64,000 nt of DNA from Streptomyces sp. NRRL WC-3626 (lineage in GTDB: Bacteria; Actinomycetota; Actinomycetes; Streptomycetales; Streptomycetaceae): contig NZ_JOCA01000009.1 in the NCBI RefSeq assembly GCF_000718785.1, positions 124,001-188,000 on the forward strand, in the 5' to 3' direction. Positions 43,783 to 51,904 of this stretch are shown here, piece by piece (within the stretch, counting starts at the first letter, position 1; every line of letters starts with the position of its first letter). The translations under genes and the position numbers were made by a program. Under the pieces are notes generated by a model. It was not told the DNA's origin, did no database searches, and worked only from the letters and a program-made list of their open reading frames with translations.

Positions 43783-45960
43783 TCAGTCCCCGTCCGGCGA
43801 CGCGCCGCCCTTCGCGCCCGGGGAGCCCTTGGGTCCCGGAGCGGACTTCTTCAGGAAGCCCATGTCCTCGTACACCGGCGTCCGCAGACCGAACGCTCCC
43901 GTGTTGACCAGATCCTTGCGGACGGCGGTGAGCTGGGGGCGCTGGTAGAGGGGGATGGAGCCGGCCGCCGCCCAGATGCGGGAGTCGGCCTTGCGGAGCA
44001 GGGCGCTGCGCTCGGAGGCGTCCAGCGTGGTCATGGCCTGGTCGAAGAGCTGGTCGACCTGGTCGGTGCCCACGCGGGTGTAGTTCTGCTCCACGTTCAG
44101 TGAGCCGTCGGCGGCCGGGACGGGCTTGGCGTAGACGGGGCGGGCGTCGGTGGCGGGGTAGGCGGTGGCGGGCCAGGAGTACAGGGCGAGGTCGTAGTCG
44201 CCGGAGGCGATGTGGTCCTTGAAGTAGCTCTCGTCGTCGACCTTGGTGATCTCCGTGCCGATGCCGATCCGGTCCAGCATCCCCGCGATGCGGTCGGCCA
44301 CGGTGCGCAGGGTGTCCGAGCCCGGCCCCGAGGGGAGCACGAAGCGGAGGGTGAGCGCCTTGCCGTCCTTCGCGAGGCGGGCGCCGCCCGCGCGGGCCGG
44401 GGCGGCGGTGCCCTTGGGGGCGTAGGCGCCGGGGGCGCCGCCCTGCCGGGTGCCGGTGCCGGAGTCCCGCGGGCCCTTGTCGTCGCCGTTGCGGTTGTCC
44501 TCGCCGACGATGTACGTACCGTCGTCGCCGCCCTCGGAATCGGACTCGGACTCGCCCTCCGGGCCGGCCGCCTCCTCCTCCGTCTCCTTCTTCTTCTCCT
44601 TCACCGGCCCGCCGGGCACCCAGCCCGCGTCCGTGAGGAGCGCCCGCGCCTCCTTGGCGTCCTGCTTGCCGAGGGCGCCGCTGCCGTCGGCGTAGGCGGC
44701 CTGCCCCGCCAGCGCGAGGTGGCTGCCGAGGGGCTCGGCGGGCAGGCCCAGCGGCTTCAGGACCGTCTCGGCGATGTCCTGCCGGTCCAGGGCGCGGGCC
44801 ACGGCACGGCGGACCCGCTCGTCGGCGAGGGGGCCCTCGGAGCCGTTGAGGGCGAGCTGGGTGTAGGCGGGCTCCAGTGACTTGCGTACCTCGAAGCCGC
44901 TGAGGGCCTTCTGCTGACGGGCGTACTTCTCGGCCTTCCTGCGCAGCTTCTTGCGGGCGGAGAGCTCCTCGTCGGCGGCCTCCTCGTCGGAGCCGTTGGC
45001 GACGGCCCAGGAGCGCAGCGCGTCCGCGGCGGACCGGTGGGCGCCGGGGCCGGCCAGCGGGCTGCTCTCGCTGTGCGGCAGCGCGGCGGCGGTGACGCGG
45101 TCGGCGGCGGAGGGATCGATCTCGGCCAGATCGACGGTGCCGGCGCTGAGCGCGGAGACCCGCTTGTCGCGGGGCACCTCCCGCAGCACGATCTTCGACA
45201 GCTTCACCGGGTCGCCCCACCAGCGCGCGTTGCGGACGAGGGTGACCTCGTCCTCCTCGGTGTCGACCTTCTTCACCGTGAAGGGCCCGGCGGTGACCTT
45301 GAGCTTCTTGCGGGCGCCGTCGTTGAAGGCGTCCGGGGTGCCCATGACCTCCTTCGGGTACAGGGGCGTGAACAGCGACTTCCAGTCGGCGTAGGGGCGG
45401 CTGAAGGTGACCTTGACCTCGAGGTTCCCCTTGCCGCGTTCGATCTTCTCGATGCGGTCGTAGCCGGCGTTGCGGGCGGTCCAGTAGGCGGTGTCCCTGC
45501 CGGACAGGGCGCGCCACTGGGCGGCGAAGTCGGCGGCGCCGATCTCGCGGCCGTCGCTCCAGACGGCCTGCTGGCTGAGCTGGTAGAGCACCACCTGTTT
45601 CGGCTCGGTGTCGACGACCTCGGCGGAGTCCAGATAGTGGGGGTCGCGCACCGGCCGGCCGCGGCTGTCCATCCGGTACATCGACGGCAGCACGGCCTGG
45701 GCGATCCGGGCGGTGGTGGTGTCGGCGTCCGCCTGGAAGGTGTTCAGGGTGTCGGGGACGGTGTCCACGGCCCAGCGCAGGGTGCCTCCGTCGGTGATCC
45801 GGGCCCGGTCCGCGCGTGCGATGTCCGCTCGTGCGAGGGGCTTGCCCGCCGGGTCGTCGTCGGAACCGCATCCGGCCAACGCGGGCACCGTGAGCACGCC
45901 CGCCGTGAGGAAGGCGACCGAGCGCAGAGCGGCGCGCGGGCCGACGCCGTCGTAGGACAT
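43783..45960 (-). CDS. LpqW-like lipoprotein with SBP family 5 fold
   Basis: A 725-residue lipoprotein: signal peptide ending ALAGC (C31), then a family 5 solute-binding fold (GGTLRWAVDTVPDTLNTFQAD; YQLSQQAVWSDGREIGAADFAAQW). It carries a long acidic, low-complexity insertion at about 465-545 (EKKKETEEEAAG, ESESDSEGGDDG). No permease or ATPase is adjacent; instead it is next to typA, the position of lpqW in mycobacteria, whose product has this fold but regulates lipoglycan synthesis rather than import. I favour that class over a peptide importer. Start ATG 45960 has GGAGG ten bases upstream. Confidence 0.78.
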   Translation of the reverse strand: MSYDGVGPRAALRSVAFLTAGVLTVPALAGCGSDDDPAGKPLARADIARADRARITDGGTLRWAVDTVPDTLNTFQADADTTTARIAQAVLPSMYRMDSRGRPVRDPHYLDSAEVVDTEPKQVVLYQLSQQAVWSDGREIGAADFAAQWRALSGRDTAYWTARNAGYDRIEKIERGKGNLEVKVTFSRPYADWKSLFTPLYPKEVMGTPDAFNDGARKKLKVTAGPFTVKKVDTEEDEVTLVRNARWWGDPVKLSKIVLREVPRDKRVSALSAGTVDLAEIDPSAADRVTAAALPHSESSPLAGPGAHRSAADALRSWAVANGSDEEAADEELSARKKLRRKAEKYARQQKALSGFEVRKSLEPAYTQLALNGSEGPLADERVRRAVARALDRQDIAETVLKPLGLPAEPLGSHLALAGQAAYADGSGALGKQDAKEARALLTDAGWVPGGPVKEKKKETEEEAAGPEGESESDSEGGDDGTYIVGEDNRNGDDKGPRDSGTGTRQGGAPGAYAPKGTAAPARAGGARLAKDGKALTLRFVLPSGPGSDTLRTVADRIAGMLDRIGIGTEITKVDDESYFKDHIASGDYDLALYSWPATAYPATDARPVYAKPVPAADGSLNVEQNYTRVGTDQVDQLFDQAMTTLDASERSALLRKADSRIWAAAGSIPLYQRPQLTAVRKDLVNTGAFGLRTPVYEDMGFLKKSAPGPKGSPGAKGGASPDGD

Positions 45961-46106
45961 CTCTGGGTACCTCCGGGAAGCGGCGGGCGTTACGATCACT
46001 TTTGGTGGTATTTGGAGCTCATCCGATGTATGCGGCCCACTGAAGAGGAAAGGGTTCGGCAACTCCGGGCGACACGGCGTTCACGGACGGCAAGCCCACC
46101 CGTGCG

Positions 46107-46192
46107 GCGCAAAGTGTCGAACGGAGCACTCGTACGCCCCGATCAATCGATGCACATCCCTTCACAGCGCAAGGTGTGACGCGCAACACTCG
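46107..46192. promoter_or_regulatory. Pair of 26-base direct repeats, 60 bases apart, in a divergent promoter region
   Basis: GCGCAAAGTGTCGAACGGAG followed by CACTCG (46107-46132) recurs as GCGCAAGGTGTGACGCGCAA followed by CACTCG (46167-46192). Start-to-start distance is exactly 60 bases. They lie between the LpqW-like gene and the sdh-associated genes, so they may be operator sites. Confidence 0.45.
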
Positions 46193-46251
46193 CAGGCGCA
46201 TGAACGTTGCCGCCTTGGGCCTCGAAGGACCCGTGGAAGTGAGGGCAAGTC

Positions 46252-46545
46252 ATGTCCGTGCACGACGAACTGACATCGGTCCAGCGCTGTCTCGACGACC
46301 TGATCCGGTCGGTGGGGCGCCTGGAGAAGGAAATGGGCAGCGGCGGACTGGAGATGCGCCGCGTCCGCTCCGACACCAACCATCTGCGCGAGAGCATCGC
46401 GCTGCTGCGGGAGGCGGCCCCCGCCCCGTCGGCCCCGCAGCGGCGCCCGGACCTCGTGACCATCTCCGACACGCCGTACGACCCCTCGCTGTGGGTGGAC
46501 ACGGACGACGAGGGGCTCGGCGCCCGCGACCGTCGCGCTCCCTGA
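46252..46545 (+). CDS. Small coiled-coil protein upstream of succinate dehydrogenase
   Basis: A 97-residue soluble protein. The first 55 residues are helical and coiled-coil-like (VQRCLDDLIRSVGRLEKEM, RRVRSDTNHLRESIALLREA); the remainder is polar with PSLWVDTDDEGLG. The ATG at 46252 has a GAGGG site. It is 46 bases upstream of the sdh membrane subunit gene and may belong to that operon. Function unknown; no membrane segment or Cys motif. Confidence 0.78.
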   Translation: MSVHDELTSVQRCLDDLIRSVGRLEKEMGSGGLEMRRVRSDTNHLRESIALLREAAPAPSAPQRRPDLVTISDTPYDPSLWVDTDDEGLGARDRRAP

Positions 46546-46591
46546 CCCCCGCCGAACGCGGTCTCCCCCCGACCCCTACCGGAGTGGACCA

Positions 46592-47428
46592 GTGGCCACA
46601 GGCACGGAACCTCCTGCCACCGAACCCCGTCCCCGAACCGGCGGCGTGCGTGACGGCACGCGCGCCGCGATCGCCGCCCCGCATCTGCGGACCGACCGCT
46701 GGTGGCTGGCCCCGGCCGCCACCGCGGCCGGGCTGCTCGCCTTCATCGTCTACTCGACCTGGCGGGCCTTCGCGAACACCGACTACTACGCGGCGCCGTA
46801 CGTCTCGCCGTTCTACTCGCCGTGCCTCGCGGAGAACTGCGAGCCGATGCGGTCCGGGCCGAACTGGGAGCTGTTCGGGAGCTGGTGGGGCATCTCACCG
46901 GCGATCATCATCCTGATCTTCCCGCTCGGTTTCCGGCTGACCTGCTACTACTACCGCAAGGCGTACTACCGGGGCTTCTGGGCCTCCCCGCCGGCCTGCG
47001 CGGTGGCCGAACCGCATGCCACGTACACGGGGGAGACCCGCTTCCCGCTCATCCTGCAGAACATCCACCGGTACTTCTTCTACGCGGCGATCCTCGTCGC
47101 CGGCATCCTGACCTACGACACCGTGCTCGCCTTCCGCGACGAGCACTACGCGTGGGGCCACATGGGTCTGGGCACCCTGGTCTTCCTGCTGAACATCGCG
47201 CTGATCTGGGCGTACACCCTCTCCTGCCACTCCTGCCGGCACATCGTCGGCGGCAAGCTGAAGCACTTCTCGAAGCATCCGGTGCGCTACCGGATGTGGC
47301 AGTGGGTGGGGCGGCTGAACGCCCGGCACATGCAGCTCGCCTGGGCGTCGCTGCTGAGCGTGGCGCTCGCCGACTTCTACGTCTACCTCGTCGCGTCCGG
47401 TGTCTTCGACGATCCGCGCTTCTTCTAG
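46592..47428 (+). CDS. sdhC: Succinate dehydrogenase membrane subunit (single five-helix type)
   Basis: A 278-residue integral membrane subunit. Five helices at about 36-58, 98-118, 152-176, 191-211 and 247-269 suit the single-subunit anchor of actinobacterial succinate dehydrogenases, which replaces SdhC plus SdhD. Candidate haem ligands are H159 (NIHRYFF), H190 (WGHMG), H213/H217 (SCHSCRH) and H246 (ARHMQ). It lies 16 bases before the flavoprotein gene. The family passes electrons from succinate to menaquinone. It starts at GTG 46592 with GGAG seven bases upstream. Confidence 0.88.
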   Translation: MATGTEPPATEPRPRTGGVRDGTRAAIAAPHLRTDRWWLAPAATAAGLLAFIVYSTWRAFANTDYYAAPYVSPFYSPCLAENCEPMRSGPNWELFGSWWGISPAIIILIFPLGFRLTCYYYRKAYYRGFWASPPACAVAEPHATYTGETRFPLILQNIHRYFFYAAILVAGILTYDTVLAFRDEHYAWGHMGLGTLVFLLNIALIWAYTLSCHSCRHIVGGKLKHFSKHPVRYRMWQWVGRLNARHMQLAWASLLSVALADFYVYLVASGVFDDPRFF

Positions 47429-47444
47429 CTGGGGGCTTTGACTG

Positions 47445-49373
47445 ATGTCCGTGGTCGACCGACAGGAGTGGGACGTCGTCGTGGTCGGGGCCGGCGGCGC
47501 CGGTCTGCGCGCCGCGATCGAGGCACGCGCACGGGGCGCCCGTACGGCGGTGATCTGCAAGTCGCTGTTCGGCAAGGCGCACACCGTGATGGCGGAGGGC
47601 GGCATCGCGGCGGCGATGGGGAACGTCAACTCCGGCGACGACTGGAAGGTCCACTTCCGCGACACCATGCGCGGCGGGAAGTTCCTCAACCAGTGGCGGA
47701 TGGCCGAGCTGCACGCCCAGGAGGCGCCGCAGCGGGTGTGGGAGCTGGAGACCTGGGGCGCGCTGTTCGACCGTACGAAGGACGGCCGGATCTCGCAGCG
47801 CAACTTCGGCGGCCACGAGTACCCGCGCCTCGCGCACGTCGGCGACCGTACGGGCCTGGAGCTGATCCGCACCCTCCAGCAGAAGATCGTCTCGCTGCAG
47901 CAGGAGGACTTCCGCGAGACCGGGGACTACGAGTCCCGGCTGAAGGTCTTCCAGGAGTGCACGGTCACGCGCGTGCTGAAGGACGGGCCGCGGGTCTCGG
48001 GCGTCTTCGGCTACGAGCGCGAGTCCGGCCGCTTCTTCGTCATGGAGGCGCCCGCCGTCGTCGTCGCGACCGGCGGGATCGGCAAGTCGTTCAAGGTGAC
48101 GTCGAACTCGTGGGAGTACACCGGCGACGGGCACGCGCTGGCGCTGCTGGCCGGGGCCCCGCTGCTGAACATGGAGTTCGTGCAGTTCCACCCGACGGGG
48201 ATGGTCTGGCCGCCGTCGGTGAAGGGCATCCTCGTCACCGAGTCGGTGCGCGGGGACGGCGGGGTGCTGCGCAACTCCGAGGGCAAGCGGTTCATGTTCG
48301 ACTACATCCCGGACGTCTTCAAGGAGAAGTACGCCGAGTCCGAGGACGAGGGCGACCGCTGGTACGACGACCCCGACCGCAACCGGCGCCCGCCCGAACT
48401 GCTCCCCCGCGACGAGGTGGCCCGCGCGATCAACGCCGAGGTCAAGGCGGGCCGCGGCTCGCCGCACGGCGGGGTGTTCCTGGACGTGTCCACACGGATG
48501 CCCGCCGAGGTCATCAAACGCCGGCTGCCCTCCATGTACCACCAGTTCAAGGAGCTGGCGGACGTCGACATCACGGCGGAGGCGATGGAGGTGGGGCCGA
48601 CCTGCCACTACGTGATGGGCGGCATCGCCGTCGACTCCGACTCGGCGGCGGCGCGCGGGGTGCCGGGGCTGTTCGCGGCCGGTGAGGTGGCCGGCGGGAT
48701 GCACGGCTCCAACCGGCTCGGCGGCAACTCCCTGTCCGACCTGCTGGTGTTCGGGCGCCGGGCGGGATGGCACGCGGCCGAGTACGCGGGCGGGGCGGCA
48801 CGGCCCCGGGTGGACGACGCCCAGGTCGACACGGCCGCCGCGGAGGCGCTGCGCCCGTTCTCGGCGGAGGGCGAGGAACCCGTGGAGGGGCCGCCGGAGA
48901 ACCCGTACAGCGTGCACCAGGAGCTCCAGCAGACGATGAACGACCTGGTCGGCATCATCCGCCGCGAGCACGAGATGGAACAGGCCCTGGCCAAGCTCGC
49001 CGAGCTGCGGGTACGGGCCCGGCGGGCCGGTGTCGAGGGGCACCGGCAGTTCAACCCGGGCTGGCACCTCGCCCTGGACCTGCGGAACATGCTGCTGGTC
49101 AGCGAGTGCGTGGCCCGGGCCGCGCTGGAGCGCACCGAGTCGCGCGGCGGGCACACGCGTGAGGACCACTCCGCGATGGAGCGTTCCTGGCGCAACGTGA
49201 ACCTGCTGTGCGCGCTCACCGACCCCACCGGCGGTCTCGCCGGCACCGACTCGGTGCGCGGCCAGATCGCCCTCACCCGTGAGACCACCGAACCCGTCCG
49301 CCCCGACCTGCTCGCCCTCTTCGAGAAGGATGAGCTGGTCAAATACCTCGCCGAAGAGGAGCTCTACGAGTGA
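47445..49373 (+). CDS. sdhA: Succinate dehydrogenase flavoprotein subunit
   Basis: A 642-residue FAD enzyme oxidising succinate to fumarate. The Rossmann loop VVVVGAGGAGLRAA is at 11-24; H46 (KAHTVMAEGG) is the expected covalent FAD attachment site; substrate and catalytic segments include HPTGM, GGIAVDSD and GSNRLGGNSLSD. The C-terminal capping region is long, as in the actinobacterial type. Its stop overlaps the sdhB start as GTGA. Confidence 0.95.
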   Translation: MSVVDRQEWDVVVVGAGGAGLRAAIEARARGARTAVICKSLFGKAHTVMAEGGIAAAMGNVNSGDDWKVHFRDTMRGGKFLNQWRMAELHAQEAPQRVWELETWGALFDRTKDGRISQRNFGGHEYPRLAHVGDRTGLELIRTLQQKIVSLQQEDFRETGDYESRLKVFQECTVTRVLKDGPRVSGVFGYERESGRFFVMEAPAVVVATGGIGKSFKVTSNSWEYTGDGHALALLAGAPLLNMEFVQFHPTGMVWPPSVKGILVTESVRGDGGVLRNSEGKRFMFDYIPDVFKEKYAESEDEGDRWYDDPDRNRRPPELLPRDEVARAINAEVKAGRGSPHGGVFLDVSTRMPAEVIKRRLPSMYHQFKELADVDITAEAMEVGPTCHYVMGGIAVDSDSAAARGVPGLFAAGEVAGGMHGSNRLGGNSLSDLLVFGRRAGWHAAEYAGGAARPRVDDAQVDTAAAEALRPFSAEGEEPVEGPPENPYSVHQELQQTMNDLVGIIRREHEMEQALAKLAELRVRARRAGVEGHRQFNPGWHLALDLRNMLLVSECVARAALERTESRGGHTREDHSAMERSWRNVNLLCALTDPTGGLAGTDSVRGQIALTRETTEPVRPDLLALFEKDELVKYLAEEELYE

Positions 49374-50134
49374 GCAGCTACGAGGCCCGCTTCAAGGTGT
49401 GGCGGGGGGACGTGCAGGGCGGCGGCCTGGAGGACTTCGGGGTCGAGGTGAACGACGGCGAGGTGGTCCTGGACATCATCCACCGCCTCCAGGCCACCCA
49501 GGCCCCCGATCTCGCCGTCCGCTGGAACTGCAAGGCGGGCAAGTGCGGTTCGTGCTCGGCGGAGATCAACGGGCGCCCCCGGCTGCTGTGCATGACCCGC
49601 ATGTCGGTGTTCGACCGCGCGGAGACGATCACCGTGACGCCGCTGCGGGCCTTCCCGGTGATCCGGGACCTGGTGACGGACGTCGGCTTCAACTACACCA
49701 AGGCCCGCGAGGTCCCCTCCTTCGTACCGCCCGAGGGGGTCGCGGCGGGCGAGTACCGGATGATGCAGGAGGACGTGGACCGCTCGCAGGAGTTCCGCAA
49801 GTGCATCGAGTGCTTCCTGTGCCAGGACACCTGCCATGTGGTCCGCGACCACGAGGAGAACAAGCCGGCGTTCGCGGGCCCCCGCTTCCTGATGCGGGTC
49901 GCGGAACTCGACATGCACCCCCTGGACGCGGCCGACGAAACCGGCCTGGACCGCAAACGCACGGCCCAGGACGAACACGGCCTCGGCTACTGCAACATCA
50001 CCAAGTGCTGCACGGAGGTCTGCCCCGAGGGCATCCACATCACGGACAACGCCCTGATCCCCCTGAAGGAACGCGCGGCAGACCGCAAGTACGACCCGCT
50101 GGTATGGCTGGGCTCGAAGATCAGGAGGCGGTAG
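49370..50134 (+). CDS. sdhB: Succinate dehydrogenase iron-sulfur subunit
   Basis: A 254-residue electron-transfer subunit with three clusters: [2Fe-2S] at C54, C59, C62 and C74 (CKAGKCGSC), [4Fe-4S] at C145, C148, C151 with C155 (CIECFLC), and [3Fe-4S] in CNITKCCTEVC near residue 215. It is coupled to sdhA. Its last 14 bases overlap the convergent GH18-like gene. Confidence 0.95.
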   Translation: MSSYEARFKVWRGDVQGGGLEDFGVEVNDGEVVLDIIHRLQATQAPDLAVRWNCKAGKCGSCSAEINGRPRLLCMTRMSVFDRAETITVTPLRAFPVIRDLVTDVGFNYTKAREVPSFVPPEGVAAGEYRMMQEDVDRSQEFRKCIECFLCQDTCHVVRDHEENKPAFAGPRFLMRVAELDMHPLDAADETGLDRKRTAQDEHGLGYCNITKCCTEVCPEGIHITDNALIPLKERAADRKYDPLVWLGSKIRRR

Positions 50135-51230
50135 GGCGTCGCCAGCCCTCCTTGTACTCCTTCCAGTTGGTCTCCGATGCCGCGAAGTCGATGTAGGGGG
50201 CGAGGCCGAAGAGTGTGCGGTCGGGGTCGGTCCGGGAGAGGCCGAGGCGGGCGCCCCGGACGGCGGCGGCGACGGTCTCGGCGTGGCCCCAGTGGCTGAA
50301 GTCGCTCTCGTAGTAGAAGGGCAGCCCCATCAGCAGGTGGGTGGTGGGCGGGGTGACCTCCAGGGCGAGGGAGGTCTGCTGGGCCACGTAGCCGCCGTAG
50401 GTGCTCTCCAGGGGACGCGCGGTGTCGTACGACATCACGGCGATCTGGTCGACGCGCCGGGCGACCTGGCCGAAGAACTTCTGGGACCACCACTTGGGGT
50501 GGTCGGCGAAGAGACCGGCGACGGTGTGGAGGCCGGGCAGCGGGTCGATCTGGTGTGCGGCGACGGACAGTTGGGCGTCCTGGGCGCGGGTGACGGCGCG
50601 CAGGCCGTCCAGGAGGGCGAGGTAGTCCTGGTCGTCGGAGTGCAGGGGCTCCAGGTCGAGGTGGACGCCCTCGTAGCCGGCGTCGAGCACCTGGCGGGCG
50701 GAGGTGACGACGGCGGCGCGGGTGGCGGCGCGGTCCAGACGCATGCCGTCGGGACCCTCGGTGGCGAGGACATCGCCGAGGAAGGCCTGGACCCGGACGC
50801 CGGGCAGCTCCCGGTGCACGGCGTCGATCAGCCAACGGGCGCGGGGGTACTTGGACTTCGGCAGGGTGCCGTCGTGCTCCAGCGGCCCGGAGTGGACGTA
50901 CAGGTCGCGGATGCCGGTGTCCTCGAGCCGGCGGGCGAGCGCGGTGACGTCCGCGTCCTTCTTCCGCCCGTCGACCCAGGCATGCCCGAGCCACATGGCG
51001 TCCCGGTCGCGGCTGTACGCGGTGTCCGCCGGGTCTCCCATGTAGTTGATCCGCAGGGCGGTCTCGATGGCGAGGAGCGGCACGACCAGGAGGAGCACGA
51101 CCCCGAGGGCGCCGCGCCGGACCCACCGGACCCAGGGTCTGCGGCGTGTGCCGGGCTGCTCCTCGGGGTCCGGTTCCGGGGTGGCGGCGTCCGCCTCGGT
51201 CACCGGTTCCTGCGGTTCCGCGCGTTCCAT
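50121..51230 (-). CDS. Membrane-anchored GH18-like (TIM-barrel) protein
   Basis: A 369-residue protein with a short cytoplasmic tail, one membrane segment at about 38-58 (RGALGVVLLLVVPLLAI) and an outside domain that resembles glycoside hydrolase family 18-type barrels. GYEGVHLDLEPLHSDD carries the Asp/Glu pattern of that family's active-site strand, and VAVMSYDTARP (here IAVMSYDTARP) is the later conserved strand with a Tyr-Asp. Substrate unknown; polysaccharide or peptidoglycan-related hydrolysis is inferred, and loss of activity is possible. Its 3' end overlaps sdhB. Confidence 0.72.
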   Translation of the reverse strand: MERAEPQEPVTEADAATPEPDPEEQPGTRRRPWVRWVRRGALGVVLLLVVPLLAIETALRINYMGDPADTAYSRDRDAMWLGHAWVDGRKKDADVTALARRLEDTGIRDLYVHSGPLEHDGTLPKSKYPRARWLIDAVHRELPGVRVQAFLGDVLATEGPDGMRLDRAATRAAVVTSARQVLDAGYEGVHLDLEPLHSDDQDYLALLDGLRAVTRAQDAQLSVAAHQIDPLPGLHTVAGLFADHPKWWSQKFFGQVARRVDQIAVMSYDTARPLESTYGGYVAQQTSLALEVTPPTTHLLMGLPFYYESDFSHWGHAETVAAAVRGARLGLSRTDPDRTLFGLAPYIDFAASETNWKEYKEGWRRPTAS

Positions 51231-51321
51231 GCCGGCTCCCCTTCGCCCGTCGACTCCCTCGGGGCAGCCGCGTGTTCGATGTTGAGGGGGAGGACGAGGG
51301 GAACAGGCGTTCCGGTTGCGA

Positions 51322-51870
51322 TCATGTGGCGCGGGGTGCCTCCCGTATGTGCAGGTGGCCGTCCAGGGGGAAGTCCGGCGGTGCGGCGGGGAGCAGGCCC
51401 AACAGCGCGAACCCGCTCTTCTCCGCGACCCGGCAGGAGGCCGTGTTGTCGACCTGGTGCAGCAGGTCCAGGCGGGTCAGGCCGTCCCGGGCGAAGGTGG
51501 TGAAGGCCCAGTCGGCCAGCGCCCTCAGGGCGCGCGGGGCCACTCCCCTGCCCCGCGCGTGGGCCGCCGTCCAGTAGCCGACCTCGGCCGTGGCGGCGGT
51601 CGAGGCCGGCCGTTTGAGTACGACATGGCCCGCCGGCCGGGCGTCCTCCTCCACGGCGAACGCGAGGCGTTCGCCGGTCTCCCAGCCGTGCCGCTGCTCC
51701 GCCAGCCAGCGCGCCGCGCTCGGCCCGTCGTGCACGGGCGCGCTCGCCCAGCGGCGCAGGGCCGCGTCGTCGTACAGCGCCGCCAGCACGGCCGCGTCCT
51801 CGGGCGCCCAGGGGCGCAGGATGAGCGGACCGGCCGTCAGACGGACCGGGGTGATCGGGACGGTATGCAT
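51322..51870 (-). CDS. GNAT family N-acetyltransferase (RimJ/RimL type)
   Basis: A 182-residue acetyltransferase of the RimJ/RimL-like group: an N-terminal LILRPWAPEDAAVL strand and helix, the acetyl-CoA loop ARGRGVAPRALRALADWAF and a C-terminal LDLLHQVDNTASCRVAEKSGF segment. Substrate unknown. It is a single gene on the same strand as the GH18-like gene, 91 bases away. Confidence 0.87.
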   Translation of the reverse strand: MHTVPITPVRLTAGPLILRPWAPEDAAVLAALYDDAALRRWASAPVHDGPSAARWLAEQRHGWETGERLAFAVEEDARPAGHVVLKRPASTAATAEVGYWTAAHARGRGVAPRALRALADWAFTTFARDGLTRLDLLHQVDNTASCRVAEKSGFALLGLLPAAPPDFPLDGHLHIREAPRAT

Positions 51871-51904
51871 GGCGCGAGCGTACGCACGTCCGCGCCGACG
51901 GCGG

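Noticed and set aside
43783..45960. Third oligopeptide importer
   Set aside because: No permease or ATPase gene is adjacent; position and insertion favour an LpqW-like protein.
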